From: Erinaceus europaeus
Lineage: Eukaryota; Chordata; Mammalia; Eulipotyphla; Erinaceidae
Direction: 5' to 3'
Assembly: GCF_950295315.1 (NCBI RefSeq)
Contig: NC_080162.1
Span: 73,377,729 to 73,441,728 of the forward strand
DNA length: 64,000 nucleotides
Shown piece by piece: positions 8,433 through 20,329 of the stretch (position 1 is its first letter; the number at the start of each line of letters is the position of its first letter). The notes beneath the pieces are model-generated. The model had not been told where the DNA came from. It worked only from the letters and a program-made list of their open reading frames with translations, and ran no database searches. Position numbers and translations under genes: made by a program.

Positions 8433-11400
8433 ATGGCGTTAAAATATCTTCAATCTTTGATATCAAATGTCAATAGCCTGAATTCACCTATTAAAAGACA
8501 CAGAGTAGGAAGATGGATCAGAAAACACAACCCAACAATATGCTGTCTACAGGAAACCCACCTAACTCAACAAGACAAACATAGACTTAAAGTGAAAGGA
8601 TGGAAAACTGTTATACAAGCCAATGGCCCACAAAAAAGGGCAGGAACAGCTATTCTCATATCTGACATGATAGACTTTAAAATAGATAAGATTTAAAAAG
8701 ATAGGAATGGACACTACTTAATGCTCAGAGGATCAGTCAATCAAGAGGACTTAACAATTATTAACATCTATGCACCTAATGAGAAGCCATCTAAATACAT
8801 CAAACTTCTACTGAAAGAGCTACAGCAATATATTAACAGTAATGCAATCATAGTAGGGGACTTCAACACACCACTGTCTCAAATTGACAGATCATCCAGG
8901 CAGAAAATCAATAAAAACATAAGAGAGCTAAATGAAGAGATAAACTAGAACTACTGGACATTTTCAAAGTCATTCATCCCAAGAAACTGGAATGCAAATT
9001 TTACTCAAATCCACATGGGTCATTCTCAAGGATAGACCATATATTAGGCCACAAAGACAGCATCATCCAATTCAAGAGCATTGAAATCATCCCAAGCATC
9101 TTCTCAGACCACAGTGGAATTAAACTAACACTTAACAATCAACAAAAGATTAGTAACAGTCCCAAAATGTGGAAGCTCAACAGTACGCTTCTTAACAACT
9201 TCTGGGTCAAAGAGGAAATAAAGGAAGAAATAAAAATGTTTCGAGACTTCAATGAACATGAAGACACAAGCTATCAAAATATTTGGGACACAGCTAAAGC
9301 AGTCCTAAGAGGGAAGTTCATAGCTATACAAGCACACATTAGGAAACAAGAAAAAGCACAAATAAACAGCCTGATTGCACATTTTAAAGACCCAGAAGAA
9401 GAAGAACAAAGGAACCCTAAAGCAACCAGAAGGACAGAAATCACTAAAGTTAGGGCAGAAATAAATAACATTGAGAACAAGAAAACCATACAAAAGATCA
9501 ATGAAAGTAAATGTTGGTTCTTCGAAAGAGTAAACAAAATCGACAAACCTTTAGCCAGACTCACAAAACAAAAAAAGGGAGAAGACCCAAATAAATTGGA
9601 TACTAAATAAAGAGGAGAAATCACAACAGACACTGCAGAAATTCAACATATCATGCGAGGCTTCTATGAACAACTATATGCCACCAAGCTAGAGAACCTG
9701 GAAGAAATGGATGATTTCCTAGATACCTACCAACTTCCAAAAGTAAGTAAAGAGGAAGTGGATAACATGAACAGGCCCATCACAGCTAATGAAATTGAAA
9801 CAGTTATCAAAAATCTCCCCAAAAATAAAAGTCCTGGACCAGATGGTTTTACAAATGAATTCTACAAAACCTTCAAAGAAGAACTAATACCTCTACTTTT
9901 AAAAGTCTTCCATATGATTGAAGACACTGGAATACTCCCTGCCAGCTTCTATGAAGCCAACATCACTCTGGTACCAAAAGCAGACAGGAACACAACCAAA
10001 AAAGAAAACTACAGACCAATATCTCTGATGAACATAGATGTGAAAATATTGAACAAAATTCTAGCCAACCGGATACAACAGTATATTAAAAAGATTGTTC
10101 ATCATGACCAAGTGGGGTTTATCCCAGGCATGCAAGTTTGCCTTAATATACGTAAATCAATCAATGTGATCCACCACATCAACAAAAGCAAGACCAAAAA
10201 CCACATGGTCATATCAATAGATGCAGAGAAAGCCTTTGACAAAATACAACATCCCTACAAAACACTACAAAAAATGGGAATAGATGGGAAATTCCTGAAG
10301 ACAGTGGAGTCTATATATAGCAAACCTACAGCCAACATCATACTCAATGGTGAAAAACTGGAAGCATTTCCATTCAGATCAGGTACTAGACAGGGCTGCC
10401 CACTATCACTATTACTATTCAACATAGTGTTGGAAGTTGTTGCCATAGCAATCAGGCAGGAGCAAGGAATTAAAGGGATACAGATTGGAAGAGAAGAAGT
10501 CAAACTCTCCTTATTTGCAGATGACATGATAGTATACATGGAAAAACCTAAGGAATCCAGCAAGAAGCTTTTGGAAATCATCAGGCAATACAGTAAGGTG
10601 TCAGGCTATAAAATTAACATTCAAAAGTCAGTGACATTCCTCTATGCAAACACTAAGTTAGAAGAAACTGAAATCCAGAAATCAATTCCTTTTACTATAG
10701 CAACAAAAACAATAAAATATCTAGGAGTAAATCTAGCCAAAGAAGTGAAAGACTTGTATACTGAAAATTATGAGTCACTACTCAAAGAAATTGAAAAAGA
10801 CACAAAGAAGTGGAAAGATATTCCATGTTCATGGGTTGGAAGAATTAACATCATCAAAATGAATATATTACCCAGAGCCATTTACAAATTTAATGCTATC
10901 CCCATCAAGATCCCAAGAACATTTTTTAGGAGAATAGAAAAAATGCTACAAATGTTTATCTGGAACCAGAAAAGACCTAGAATTGCCAAAAAAATCTTGA
11001 GAAAAAAGAACTGAACTGGAGGCATCACACTCCCAGATTTCAAACTGTATTATAGGGCCATTGTCATCAAAACTGCTTGGTACTGGAACATGAATAGACA
11101 TACTGACCAGTGGAATAGAATTGAGAGCCCAGAAATGAGGCCCCACACCTATGGACATTTAATCTTTGACAAAGGTGCCCAGACTATTAAATGGGGAAAG
11201 CAGAGTCTCTTCAACAAATAGTGTTGGAAACAATGGGTTGAAACATGCAGAAGAATGAAACTAAATCACTGTATTTCACCAAATACAAAAGTAAATTCCA
11301 AGTGGATCAAGGACTTGGATGTTAGACCAGAAACTATCAGATACTTAGAGGAAAATATTGGCAGAACTCTTTTCCGCATAAATTTTAAAGACATTTGCAA

Positions 11401-12140
11401 TGAAACGAATTCAATTATAAAGAAGCCTAAGGCAAGTATAAACCTATGGGACTACATCAAATTAAAAAGTTTTTTCACAGCAAAAGAAACTACTACCCAA
11501 ACCAAGAGACCCCTCACAGAATGGGAGAAGATCTTTACATGCCATACATCAGATAAGAGTTTAATAACCAACATATATAAAGAGCTTGCCAGACTCAACA
11601 ACAAGACAACAAATAACCCCATCCAAAAATGGGGGGAAGACTTGGACAGAATATTCACCACAGAAGAGATCCGAAAGGCCGAGAAACACATGAAAAAATG
11701 CTCCAAGTCTCTGATTGTCAGAGGAATGCAAATCAAGACAACAATGAGATATCACTTCACTCCTGTGAGAATGTCATACATCAGAAAAGGTAACAGCAGC
11801 AAATGCTGGAGAGGGTGTGGGGTCAAAGGAACCCTCCTACACTGCTGGTGGGAATGTCAATTGGTCCAACCTCTGTGGAGAACTGTCTGGAGAACTCTCA
11901 GAAGGCTAGAAATGGACCTACTCTATGACCCTGCAATTCCTCTCCTGGGGATATATCCTAAGGAACCCAACACATCCATCCAAAAAGATCTGTGTACACA
12001 TATGTTCTTGGCAGCACAATTTGTAATAGCACAATTTCCAAAACCTGGAAGCAACCAGGTGTCCAACAACAGATGAGTGGCTGAGCAAGTTGTGGTATAT
12101 ATACACAATGGAATACTACTCAGCTGTAAAAAAATGGTGA
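8433..12140 (+). pseudogene. L1 ORF2 (endonuclease / reverse transcriptase), broken
   Basis: ORF2p nicks target DNA and reverse-transcribes L1 RNA at the nick. Endonuclease motifs are visible at the N-terminus (CCLQETHL; GDFN near 8857; SDHSG near 9104). The reverse-transcriptase core follows ([12 protein letters not shown] near 9828; RPISLMN near 10014; RQGCPLS; FADDMI near 10516), and the cysteine-rich C-terminus (CWRGCG..GTLLHCWWEC) lies near 11800. Damage: an in-frame TAA at 8694, a net one-base loss near 8940, TAA at 9608, TGA at 11012, TAG at 11219, and a short insertion near 12030 that shifts the last 35 codons. The native stop is TGA at 12138-12140. The longest open piece, 9653-11014 (453 codons), keeps the whole RT core. 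With endonuclease and RT separated by several breaks it cannot make an active protein. Confidence 0.95.
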
Positions 12141-12481
12141 CTTCACTGTTTTCAACCGATCTCAGATGGACCTTGAAAAATTCATGTTATGTGCAATAAG
12201 TCAGAAACAGAAGGATGAATATGGGATGATCTCACTCTCAGGCAGAAGTTGAAAAACAAGATCAGAAACGAAAACACAAGTAGAACCTGAAATGTAATTG
12301 GCATATTGCACCAAAGTAAAAGACTCTGGGGTGGGTGGGTGGGGAGAATACAGGTCCATGAAGGATGATGAATGACATAGTGAGGGTTGTATTGTTAAAT
12401 GGGAAACTGGGGAATGTTATGCATGTTCAAACTATTGTATTTACTGTTGAATGTAAAACATTAATTCCCCAATAAAGAAAT
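12141..12481 (+). terminator. L1 3'UTR and poly(A) signal
   Basis: Contains AGAAGTTGAAAAACAAGA near 12246, the G-rich tract near 12327, TTATGCATGTTCAAACTATTG, and CCCCAATAAAGAAAT at the end. All the short L1 fragments of this family in the window end at the same AATAAA. Confidence 0.9.
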
Positions 12482-12520
12482 AAATTTAAAAATATATATA
12501 ATAATATAATAATAATAATG

Positions 12521-12728
12521 GAGGCCAGGTAGTGGTGCACCAGGCTGAGAGCACATATCACCATGCACAAGGACCTGGGTTCAAAGCCCTGTCCTCACCT
12601 GCAGGGAACCACATTTCATGAGTAGAGGAGCAGTGTTATATGTGTCTCTTTCCCTCCTTCTCTACTTCCCCCTTCCCTCTCGATTTCTCTTTATCTCTAC
12701 CCAATAATCCACCAATAAATAAAATTAA
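12521..12728 (+). mobile_element. SINE-B
   Basis: GGAGGCCAGGTAGTGGTGC head, GGGTTCAAAGCCC, decayed core (CCACATTTCATGAGTAGAGG), TCTCGATTTCTC, and a CCAATAATCCACCAATAAAT tail. It lies immediately after the L1 tail. Confidence 0.9.
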
Positions 12729-12729
12729 A

Positions 12730-12937
12730 AGTATCAGTAGCTTAGACTCCCTTATCACATGACCCCCAAGTGTCAGTCTTCACTGAAATGAAGAAACCAA
12801 GTCTTCAGTCTTGTCTGAAATGAAGAAACCAAGATTGCCTGTTGTCCCCTAGGCAGAGGCGTCAGCCAAATATCCGGGTCCAGAGAAAAAGAGCAACAAG
12901 AAGCAACTGGACGTACTGATGAAGTACAAACGGGGAA
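12730..12937. other. Unassigned sequence with short tandem repeat
   Basis: The 17-mer TGAAATGAAGAAACCAAG occurs twice (about 12783 and 12817), a local duplication of about 34 bp. Otherwise not recognised. Confidence 0.5.
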
Positions 12938-12954
12938 AAAAAAATTAACAATGT

Positions 12955-13256
12955 GGGAGTTGGGCGGTAGCACAGCGGGTTAAACGCAGGTGGTTAAGCG
13001 CAGGTGGTGCAAAGCACAAGGACCGCTTAAGAATCCCAGTTCGAGCCCGCGCCTCCCCACCTGCAGGGGAGTCGCTTCACAGGTGGTGAAGCAGGTCAGC
13101 AGGTGTCTTTCTCTCCCCCTCTCTGTCTTCCCCTTCTTTCTTCATTCTCTGTCCCATCCACCAACGACGACATTAATAACAACAACAATAATAAATACAA
13201 CAATAAAAAAACAAGGACAACAAAAGGGAATAAATATATTTTTTAAAAAGAGTGAC
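12955..13256 (+). mobile_element. SINE-A with 17-bp TSD and head duplication
   Basis: Full-length. The TSD AAAAAAATTAACAATGT at 12938-12954 and 13257-13273 is exact. Within the head, GCAGGTGGTTAAGCGCAGGTGG shows a short tandem duplication not seen in other copies. Apparently recent. Confidence 0.96.
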
Positions 13257-13463
13257 AAAAAAATTAACAATGTAAACTAAGGTTAAAACATTAAAATATT
13301 TCAAAGTGTTTTTTTCCTTTTCGTTTTTTTTTTTTTTTGCACCTGTGTTTTTCCTCAAGCATCCACAGGCATCCATTAAACTTCCTGGGAGATCAGGATT
13401 ACTATGCCAGAAACCCAAGGGGCGAAGTTGTTCACCTCTGGACTTTGAAAATAGGGTTCCTGA

Positions 13464-13754
13464 CTTAAAAAAATATTTATTTATTTATCCCCTTTTGTTT
13501 CCCTTGGTTTTTTATTGTTATAGTTATTATTGTTGTTGTTATTAATGTCATTTTTGTTGGATAGGACAGAGAAAATGGAGAGAGGAGGGGAAGACAGAGA
13601 GGGGGAGAGGAAGACAGACACCTGCAGACCTGCTTCACCGCTTGTGAAGTGACTCCCCTGCAGGTGGGGTGCTGGGGGCTCAAACCAGGATCCTTATACC
13701 GGTTTTTGCCCTTTGCGCCACGTGCGCTTAACCCACTGCCTACCACTCGACTCC
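13464..13754 (-). mobile_element. SINE-A, inverted
   Basis: Full-length inverted copy from ATATTTATTTATTTAT (tail) to CACTCGACTCC (start of head). An approximate TSD is GGTTCCTGA at 13455-13463 and GATTCCTGA at 13756-13764. Confidence 0.95.
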
Positions 13755-13764
13755 TGATTCCTGA

Positions 13765-14204
13765 GTTCTTAACAATCAGATAGACTGGAAAATAAATCTG
13801 TGCTTAGAGAAAAACAAATTTTCTCAATTGTTCAGGTGCCTTCAAGCGTAAAGAGCCTGGTCTGATGAACATGAAGATGAATCAAGATCATAAACCTTAG
13901 GCAAAAAAGTGGCAAACGCTAGAAGAAGAAGAAGGCAAAAAAAGTCTGAGAGAACTTGTTAGAAAAACCCCATCCACTACAAAGGAAGAGCAGAAAAAGG
14001 ATAAGTTAAGAGAAGAGAGTCAGAAAGAAAAAGCAAGTTTCAGGAACTTCTTTTACAATTACCTACATTCAAAAGCACAGGCACATGTGTGAGCACACAC
14101 GTACACACACTAGTGCTCTGCAAGATGGACTGCTCTCCAACATCAGAGAGCCAAAGATCAGTCAGTCATCTAAAGTAAAGGCTGCCTCGTTTATGTTTAT
14201 CTGC
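13765..14204. other. Unassigned; contains a 25-base match to the AAG-tailed retroposon
   Basis: 13911-13935 (GGCAAACGCTAGAAGAAG and following) is identical to the 3' end of the insert at 33437-33646. Around it nothing is recognised apart from a short CA-rich patch near 14092-14110. Confidence 0.5.
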
Positions 14205-14345
14205 TACCCAGAGTAATCTTATCCTGTACACACACTCTCATTTCATCTTCATAACCAGCTTATTAGATAAATACTATTAGCTCTCCCATTCTTCACACAA
14301 GAAACAGAGGCTATGAGAATAATCTATTTGTTCCTGCTTGACTGC
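14205..14345 (-). mobile_element. MIR, inverted
   Basis: 'ctcatttcatcttcataacc' followed by 'gaaacagaggctatgagaa' matches an inverted MIR core. Confidence 0.75.
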
Positions 14346-16677
14346 AGGAACAATGCTCTAATCTGTGATCTGCATATTTCATGAGGGACTAAACATAGCA
14401 TCTAGTTCAATGTTGAGTAGCTCAATGACACTTTAGTGAATGATAAACTGCATATATGATGGTGTTCTCAGTAGCTTATGCCACATAGTTTAGTTGTATA
14501 GTAGGATATGCCATTTAGATTTGTGTAGTTACATTTGATTGGGTTGTTGGAAAAGTCGTGAAGCATTTTTGCATAGGAAAACATAGAAAAATACTCTGTG
14601 ACTTTTCCTGCACCCCAATATGATGTCTGTTCAATGATGAAATTGCTTTGTGACACATTTCTTAAAGCATATCCCGATTGTTAAATGACACATGTCTACA
14701 TAGTACAAGGTAGTATACGCATCATCTTCCTAGTCCTTCCTCCCAAGTAAATTGTAGAGCATGCTACAATTAGAATTTAGGGGATTTGAGTTCTATACTT
14801 CTTGCATGGATTAGCTAGAAACCTTTAAATGACAGTTCTCACTGCCCATAATCCTTTCTGCTCCTCACAGAGAACATTCAAAGGTGTTGGGCAATGTATA
14901 AATTCTTAATACCTGGTTTGAGTGTAAGACGAAGATGGAGGACAGAGAAAGGGAAAGGGAGAAATGAGAAAGAGGTACAGAGTGTGAGAAGGGTGGTTTC
15001 AATTTAATTTTTTTTTTGTCATAATGAGAAAAGACTCAAACCAGATGTTGTCCTGGTGACTTGCAGTAGCTGAACATGGAACTATGTTGTGATAATACCA
15101 CATTAGTTTGAAGCAATATATCTATCAACAGCCCCAGTCAGAGTCAAGCTTTGGCATTTTCAAGAACTGCATTCCATGCTTGAGTTCAGCATTTGAAAGG
15201 ACCTCAGATTGAGACTAACTTTCCAAATCTTTCCAAGGAGAGTTCTACTTCAGAGTGTTATCCAGTCCCCATCTCCCACTCACACCTTACTCACAGGCCA
15301 AGTCCAGGACCCCGGTCACTCACTTGGCGACACATGTGAGGCAGGGTGGGGAGGCAGGAGCAGCCCAGAAGAGCCAGGCTCAGTGGGGGCCATGGAGCAT
15401 GGCCCAAACAGCCCATGGGTCACAGGCCACATTGTTATTACTTTTTAATTAAAATGGCGTCATTTTCCCTTACTACAAAAGTCATGTCTGTTCATTTTAG
15501 CAAAATTAGACAGGCTAAACCAGGAAAAAGAAAAAAAAAAAAAACAATGACCCATGACCCAGAAGGAGCCATGCTAACACAAAATGTATTCAAGGATCAC
15601 AAACTAAATGCATAGGCAGCTGAGTATTAATGTGAATATGAATTAGAATATATTAAGATTAATATAACTGCATGAATTGAGTCATATTAAAGTTAATAAA
15701 ATTTGTGACAAGTGTAAGTTAATTTATATGAAAGTGTATATAAACAGTTGGGTTGCGATAGGAAAATTTCAATCTGTGGCATAATAGTGAATATGCAGCT
15801 TTTGTAAAGATATTTAAAAGTTAAAGAAATTTTAAACACTGGCTTAGGCTCCAAGGGCCACCAGTTTGGAACTCAAGCTATATATGTATTTTGTATCTCT
15901 CATCTATCCACCCCTCTAAAATACATTTATACATGTACATAGATAGACCCACATACACTCATATAAGCTCATATATATTCAATATAAATCAAGTGGAATT
16001 TTATGCAGATAATATAATATTCAGGTAAAAGTGGAAGTGCTTGGATTGGAAGAAAATTAGGGACTAATACCCATAACTTCTTATTCTATTACTAAATAAC
16101 TCTGAGCAGCATAGGAATCTTATCTGAAACCAGTCACCTGCTCTAAAATTGATCATCTATTCAAGTGGTTCCTAGTCTTCAGAATTTCATGGACGAGTAT
16201 ATCTCACCTTCCAAAACTTCCAGATCACAGATTCTGAATTGCCAACTTTCTTTCCCTTAAGTGTATCAGACAAGATTAGCAATACTCTCAGTAGCCAACC
16301 CTCACTACCCTATCTCTTTTTTTCTTGGTTATGTTTGATAGGGCCATGTACTCTTGGCCATTAAATAATCATGACTAGACCCAATATGATGATATCATTC
16401 CCTTTTTACAGGTTCTTGATTTCCTAAGTTTTCTTGCAGCCAGCAGTATTCCTGTAGCCTAATTTAGCCAATGACCTAAGAAGTCTTCTGGACATCTCCA
16501 GAAATGTTGCTTCTTTGAAAAAGGGGAAATGTCACTGGCACTTTGTCCCATTTTCTTACCTTGTATGTGGATATAGTGTCAAGAGTAGTGGCAATATTCT
16601 TAGGGCCATGAATAAAGGGTCAAATAGTCATAGACACCAATAGCTGCCAATACTAATATCAAGACTATTGTTGTTGG
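14346..16677. other. Long stretch with no firm element
   Basis: A/T-rich, particularly 15630-16000, with an A-run at 15530-15545. 15430-15560 weakly resembles an old eutherian repeat ('aaaagtcatgtctgttcatttt'), and 16430-16600 another. No coding frame shows codon bias or a recognisable domain. This is the longest part of the window without a young insertion. Confidence 0.5.
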
Positions 16678-16919
16678 TGGTGGGAGGCTGGCAGTAGCAC
16701 ACCAGGCTAAGTGCACATAGTGCGAAGTGAAATGACCCATGTGAGGATCGTTAGAGCCCCCAGCTCCCTGCCTGCAGGGGGGTCGCTTCACTGGCAGTGA
16801 AGCAGGTCTGCATGTGTCTATCTTTATCTCACCCTCTCTGTCTTATCGAAAAAATAGCCACAGGAGCAGAGGATTCATAGTGCAGGCACCAAGCCCCAGG
16901 GATAAACCTGGAGGCAAAA

Positions 16920-16950
<31 letters not shown>
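16678..16950 (+). mobile_element. SINE (A/B type) with 3' box and GA tail
   Basis: Head GGGAGGCTGGCAGTAGCAC, core CTGCCTGCAGGGGGGTCGC, GTGAAGCAGGTCTGCATGTG, then the 3' box (GAGGATTCATAGTGCAGGC) and a (GA)n run at 16921-16950 replacing the usual A tail. Confidence 0.9.
16921..16950. repeat. (GA)n microsatellite
   Basis: Short pure GA run at the 3' end of the preceding SINE. Confidence 0.9.
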
Positions 16951-17329
16951 CTGTTGGTGGATACTGAAACCTTTCCAGTGATTGCTACCACCAGTCTTTT
17001 TATGCGCAAATACAAGGCTCCATTTCTTCATGCTACTGTCAATTGGGGTTTTTTTTTGTTGTTGTTGCTTTTGTTGTTATTTCTACTTCGGGAAAAAGAA
17101 AAAAGTTAATATTTATAATCATCACTATGTCAAAGAGATCATTTAAGCAGAGATAATATTAGAGAAAAGACTGTTAGGAACATCTTGCTATTGTCTCAAT
17201 TTTTCTGATTTTGCTGTAGAACAACAAAACTTGTTCACAGAGCAGCCTTGCAGATGGTCTGGGAATTGTCACTCTTTACCACAGCAGCAGATCAAATAAC
17301 TAAAGAATAGTTCATTGTCAAACTTCCAA

Positions 17330-17530
17330 TTGTTAGTCCATCCTTCTATTGTTGGACATTCAAGTTGTTTCCAGTTATTTCCTATATAAACAGTGTTGCA
17401 ACAAACATCCTTAAAATTGCATCTTTGCCTTCATCATTTTGATTATTGTCAGATAAATTCCTTGAAGTAGAATTCTAGGTTGAGTAGAATGTTTTAGGCC
17501 ATATTGCTCAACTGTCTTCCAGAAAGAAAA
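17330..17530 (-). mobile_element. Ancient LINE remnant, inverted
   Basis: 'ttgttggacattcaagttgtttcc', 'aaacagtgttgcaacaaacatcc' and 'aattccttgaagtagaattc' read as an inverted old L1 3' region. Diverged. Confidence 0.65.
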
Positions 17531-17759
17531 TAAATATCAGGTTACACAGTCATTTCCCTACAGATGTTAGACACAACTTGGCTTGATAACACAAGTCATC
17601 CCAGGATCCTTCCCAGGGGAGGCTGGCTTCTGCCCTCTGTAACCAGGAGTCCTAATTCACACACCTGTGCCAGCTCCAGTCTTTCCAAGATCAAAGTAAT
17701 TTGCATATTTGGAAATGATCACAGTCCATCTTACAATCCTCCCACACTTTCCCTTTTTT

Positions 17760-18140
17760 TCCCCAGAGCAAGCAGAATAAAGTCAGAACTTTGGTCAGCT
17801 GCAGACAGAGGGCTGTGTTATCAGAGCTTGCTGACGTCCTCAGCCTCATCACCTACTTTTCTCCAGCATATCCAGCCATATGGAACTATTTACTGTTCTG
17901 CAGACATGTCATGCTTGTGTGCTTCTGCACTTTTGTACATGATGTTCCCATCACTGTGCAGGCCTTTCCTTTATTTTTTGGTAACTCATGCTCATCTTTC
18001 AAAATTCAACTCAAGCCTCACTGCCACCAGGAAGTCTCCTTGACCACTCCAAGTTAGGTAAAGATCTCACCCTCCTTTATATGTTTCTCTTATATGCCTT
18101 ACACTTTGTGGCAACTGTCTTATTCCTCCACCAGATTGTT
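17760..18140 (+). mobile_element. L2 LINE 3' region
   Basis: 'gaataaagtcagaactttgg', 'cactgtgcaggcctttcc', 'ggaagtctccttgaccactcc' and 'ccagattgttagctctag' follow the order of the L2 3' end. The 159-codon frame through it (17564-18043) is a chance reading of L2 sequence. Confidence 0.75.
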
Positions 18141-18424
18141 AGCTCTAGTAATGATGAAGAAGCTGGGAAGCAGGGAGAGAGAAAGAAGACTTTCTTTGAA
18201 GGAAGATCTGTCTTTCTACTTGCCCTTGCAAATTCTACTTGCCACTGAAGCCTTTGCTCAAAGATCCCCATAAACTCCATTCCATCCTTATCATCCTTGG
18301 TGGCCTCAGAACCCCACTGACTCCTTTGGGATCTTTCTCTTTGGGCCTTGTCTCTGAGGATGAAGTAGCCAGAGGGTATAACTTAGAATTGTGCTTGGAT
18401 TTTGCCATGTGTTAACATGTTAGC

Positions 18425-18955
18425 TACAGCTACTTCAACCATAGCCAGAGGAGGGCAAGTTTAAACAACAGACATTTATTTCTCACAGTTCTGAAAGCTG
18501 GCAAGGCAAGGTGTTAGTAGACTTATTGTCTGGTGAGGACCCACTTCTTGGTTTGCAGATGGTCACCTTCTTGCTATCTCCCCACGTGGCTGAGATAGAG
18601 AAAGGGGATGCTGTCCTCTCCCTCTTCTTACAAGGCCTCCAATACCATCATGAAGGTCCTGCTTTCATAACCTCATCTAAAACTGCTTACCTCCAAAAGA
18701 TTCTATCACCTACTAACATGCTTTTGGGCATTAAGCTTTGGTGTACTGTACCAATGTAAAAGTCTCTGGGGTGGAGGGGAGTATTCAGGTTCTGGAATAT
18801 GATGGCAGGGGAGTGGGGGCTGTATTGTTATGTGGAAATATTATGCATGTACAAACTATTGTATTTTACTGTCAACTGTAAACCATTAATGACCCAATAA
18901 AGAAATAAAAATAAATTAACAAACAAACAAAAAAGATTTCAACATATGAATCCTG
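18425..18955 (-). mobile_element. MaLR-type LTR, inverted, split by an L1
   Basis: 18440-18738 contains 'acatttatttctcacagttctg', 'gtctggtgaggacccac' and 'catcatgaaggtcctg'. 'gatttcaacatatgaatcctggg' resumes after the L1 at 18926. These fit an old MLT/MST-like LTR in reverse. Family by memory only. Confidence 0.5.
18739..18925 (+). mobile_element. 5'-truncated young L1 (3'UTR only)
   Basis: Starts in 'accaatgtaaaagtctctgggg', runs through TTATGCATGTACAAACTATTG to CCAATAAAGAAAT and an AAACAAAC tail. Inserted in the MaLR LTR. Confidence 0.93.
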
Positions 18956-19199
18956 GGACAGTGGGTGGATGTGCATAAATATTCAGTTATCTCATCACTG
19001 ACAAATGTAGTGATCATAGGCACATGCACCCTTTCCTTCTTTGAGTCAGATCTCTTCCTTTGTATAATGAAGGGATCAGAAAAGAAGTGTTTGACCAGCC
19101 AGTAAACTCTAACAATGCTATTTATGGTTTGTGACTCTACTCCGTTCAGCATCCATTTCTCTTTCTTCTGTGGTTTTTCTTTTCTTTTTCCCAATTGTA

Positions 19200-19352
19200 G
19201 TTTTTTTTCTTGTTCCCTCCCTTTATTGGGGAATTAATGTTTTACCAGTAAATACTATTGTTTGTATATGCATCATGCATAAAATTTCTCAGTTTTCCAC
19301 ATAACAATACAACCTCCAGTAAGCCCTCTGTCATCTTTTCCCAGGACCTGTA
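19200..19352 (-). mobile_element. 5'-truncated young L1 3' end, inverted
   Basis: T-run, TTTATTGGGGAATTAATG, 'acataacaatacaacctcc', ending near 'ccaggacctgtactctcc'. About 150 bp remain. Confidence 0.93.
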
Positions 19353-19555
19353 CTCTCCTGTGGTTTTACCTAATCAGTTTTATTTTTTGTTTTTGGCAAG
19401 GTGGGTGGGTGCAAATCCCACGTCTTTCAGTTTAGGAGGGATGAAGGTGGTTCGCTGAACCCAAACCAATCTAATTCATGTATCTCCTGTCTACAGCGAC
19501 TGATTTGGATATAAAAGCATGTGGCTTGAGAGCCAGTGAATCTCAAAATTTTAGA

Positions 19556-19607
19556 ATTATTGTCATAGTTTTGAATACAAAGTTCAATTATTGTCATAGT
19601 TTTGAAT
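19556..19607. repeat. Short direct duplication
   Basis: AATTATTGTCATAGTTTTGA plus two bases occurs exactly at 19556-19577 and 19586-19607, a 30-bp period. Confidence 0.9.
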
Positions 19608-19917
19608 CCATGACTACCTATGTTACCTGGACAATGGTATCTATATAATAGATCAAGAAAGAGACTAGATTCTGATGACACTGAACTCTACATCTTACTT
19701 CTGCCCTATCTGATTATCTCTTCCCTCCTCTCTACCCCTCCTCCTCTTTCTTTTTCATCCTCTGTTCCATGCTCCATGCTGTGCACTGGTCTAGTTGCAA
19801 CTTTGATTTTAGTTGGGAGTTAAGAATTGGTTCCTCATGTTAGGCACAGGAAGGGTGTAGAAGATACAGGGCAAGGGGCACAGGAGACTAGGTGACAAGC
19901 AGTAGAGCCTACAAAGG

Positions 19918-20130
19918 GAGTTTATTTATTTATTTAATTAATTATTGGATAAAGACAGAGAGAAATTAAGGGGGTGGAATAGAGAGGAGGAGAGATAGAG
20001 AAGTACCTGCAGCCCTTCTTCACCACTCATGAAACTTTCCCCTTGCAGGTGGGGACCAGGGGCTTGAACCTGGGTCATTGCACACTAATGGGTGTACTCA
20101 ACCAGGTAAGCCACTGTCTGAGCCTGAGAG
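19918..20130 (-). mobile_element. SINE-B, inverted
   Basis: Tail TTTATTTATTTATTTAATTA at left, body, GCAGGTGGGGACCAGGGG, GAACCTGGGTCATTGC, head ending CTGTCTGAGCC at right. Confidence 0.92.
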
Positions 20131-20329
20131 TTTCTTTATTCTGGCTCTTACACGGGGTTTGTCTCATGCTCTGTATCCTCTTCACAGACCTGGGGAAAGA
20201 GAAAAACGTCTTCTTTCTCTGTTCTGTTTGCTCATTACCAGAACTCTTCAAGGTCAGTACTAGACAGGGAAGGGACAATGAAAAGGAATGACTTTAAGTA
20301 CAATTAAACATTTCTTAAAACATGATTGT

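Larger units (their letters stand above)
6671..12481 (+). mobile_element. Near full-length young L1 (LINE-1)
   Basis: About 5.8 kb with every L1 part in order: 5'UTR (6671-7400), ORF1 (7401-8376), a 56-bp inter-ORF spacer, ORF2 (8433-12140), and a 3'UTR with a G-rich tract (GGGGTGGGTGGGTGGGG near 12327) and AATAAA just before the 3' end. An imperfect 12-bp TSD, AAATTTAACAAT at 6659-6670 and AAATTTAAAAAT at 12482-12493, brackets it; the sequence is A/T-rich, so the TSD is only suggestive. Compared with the inverted copy at 37160-39123 it lacks about 50 bases at the 5' end and has only two or three copies of the CCTCT pentamer. Frameshifts and stops in both ORFs make it inactive. Confidence 0.97.

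Noticed and set aside
17564..18043. 159-codon plus-strand frame
   Set aside because: It lies over an L2 3' region and is not a reading frame of the L2 protein.
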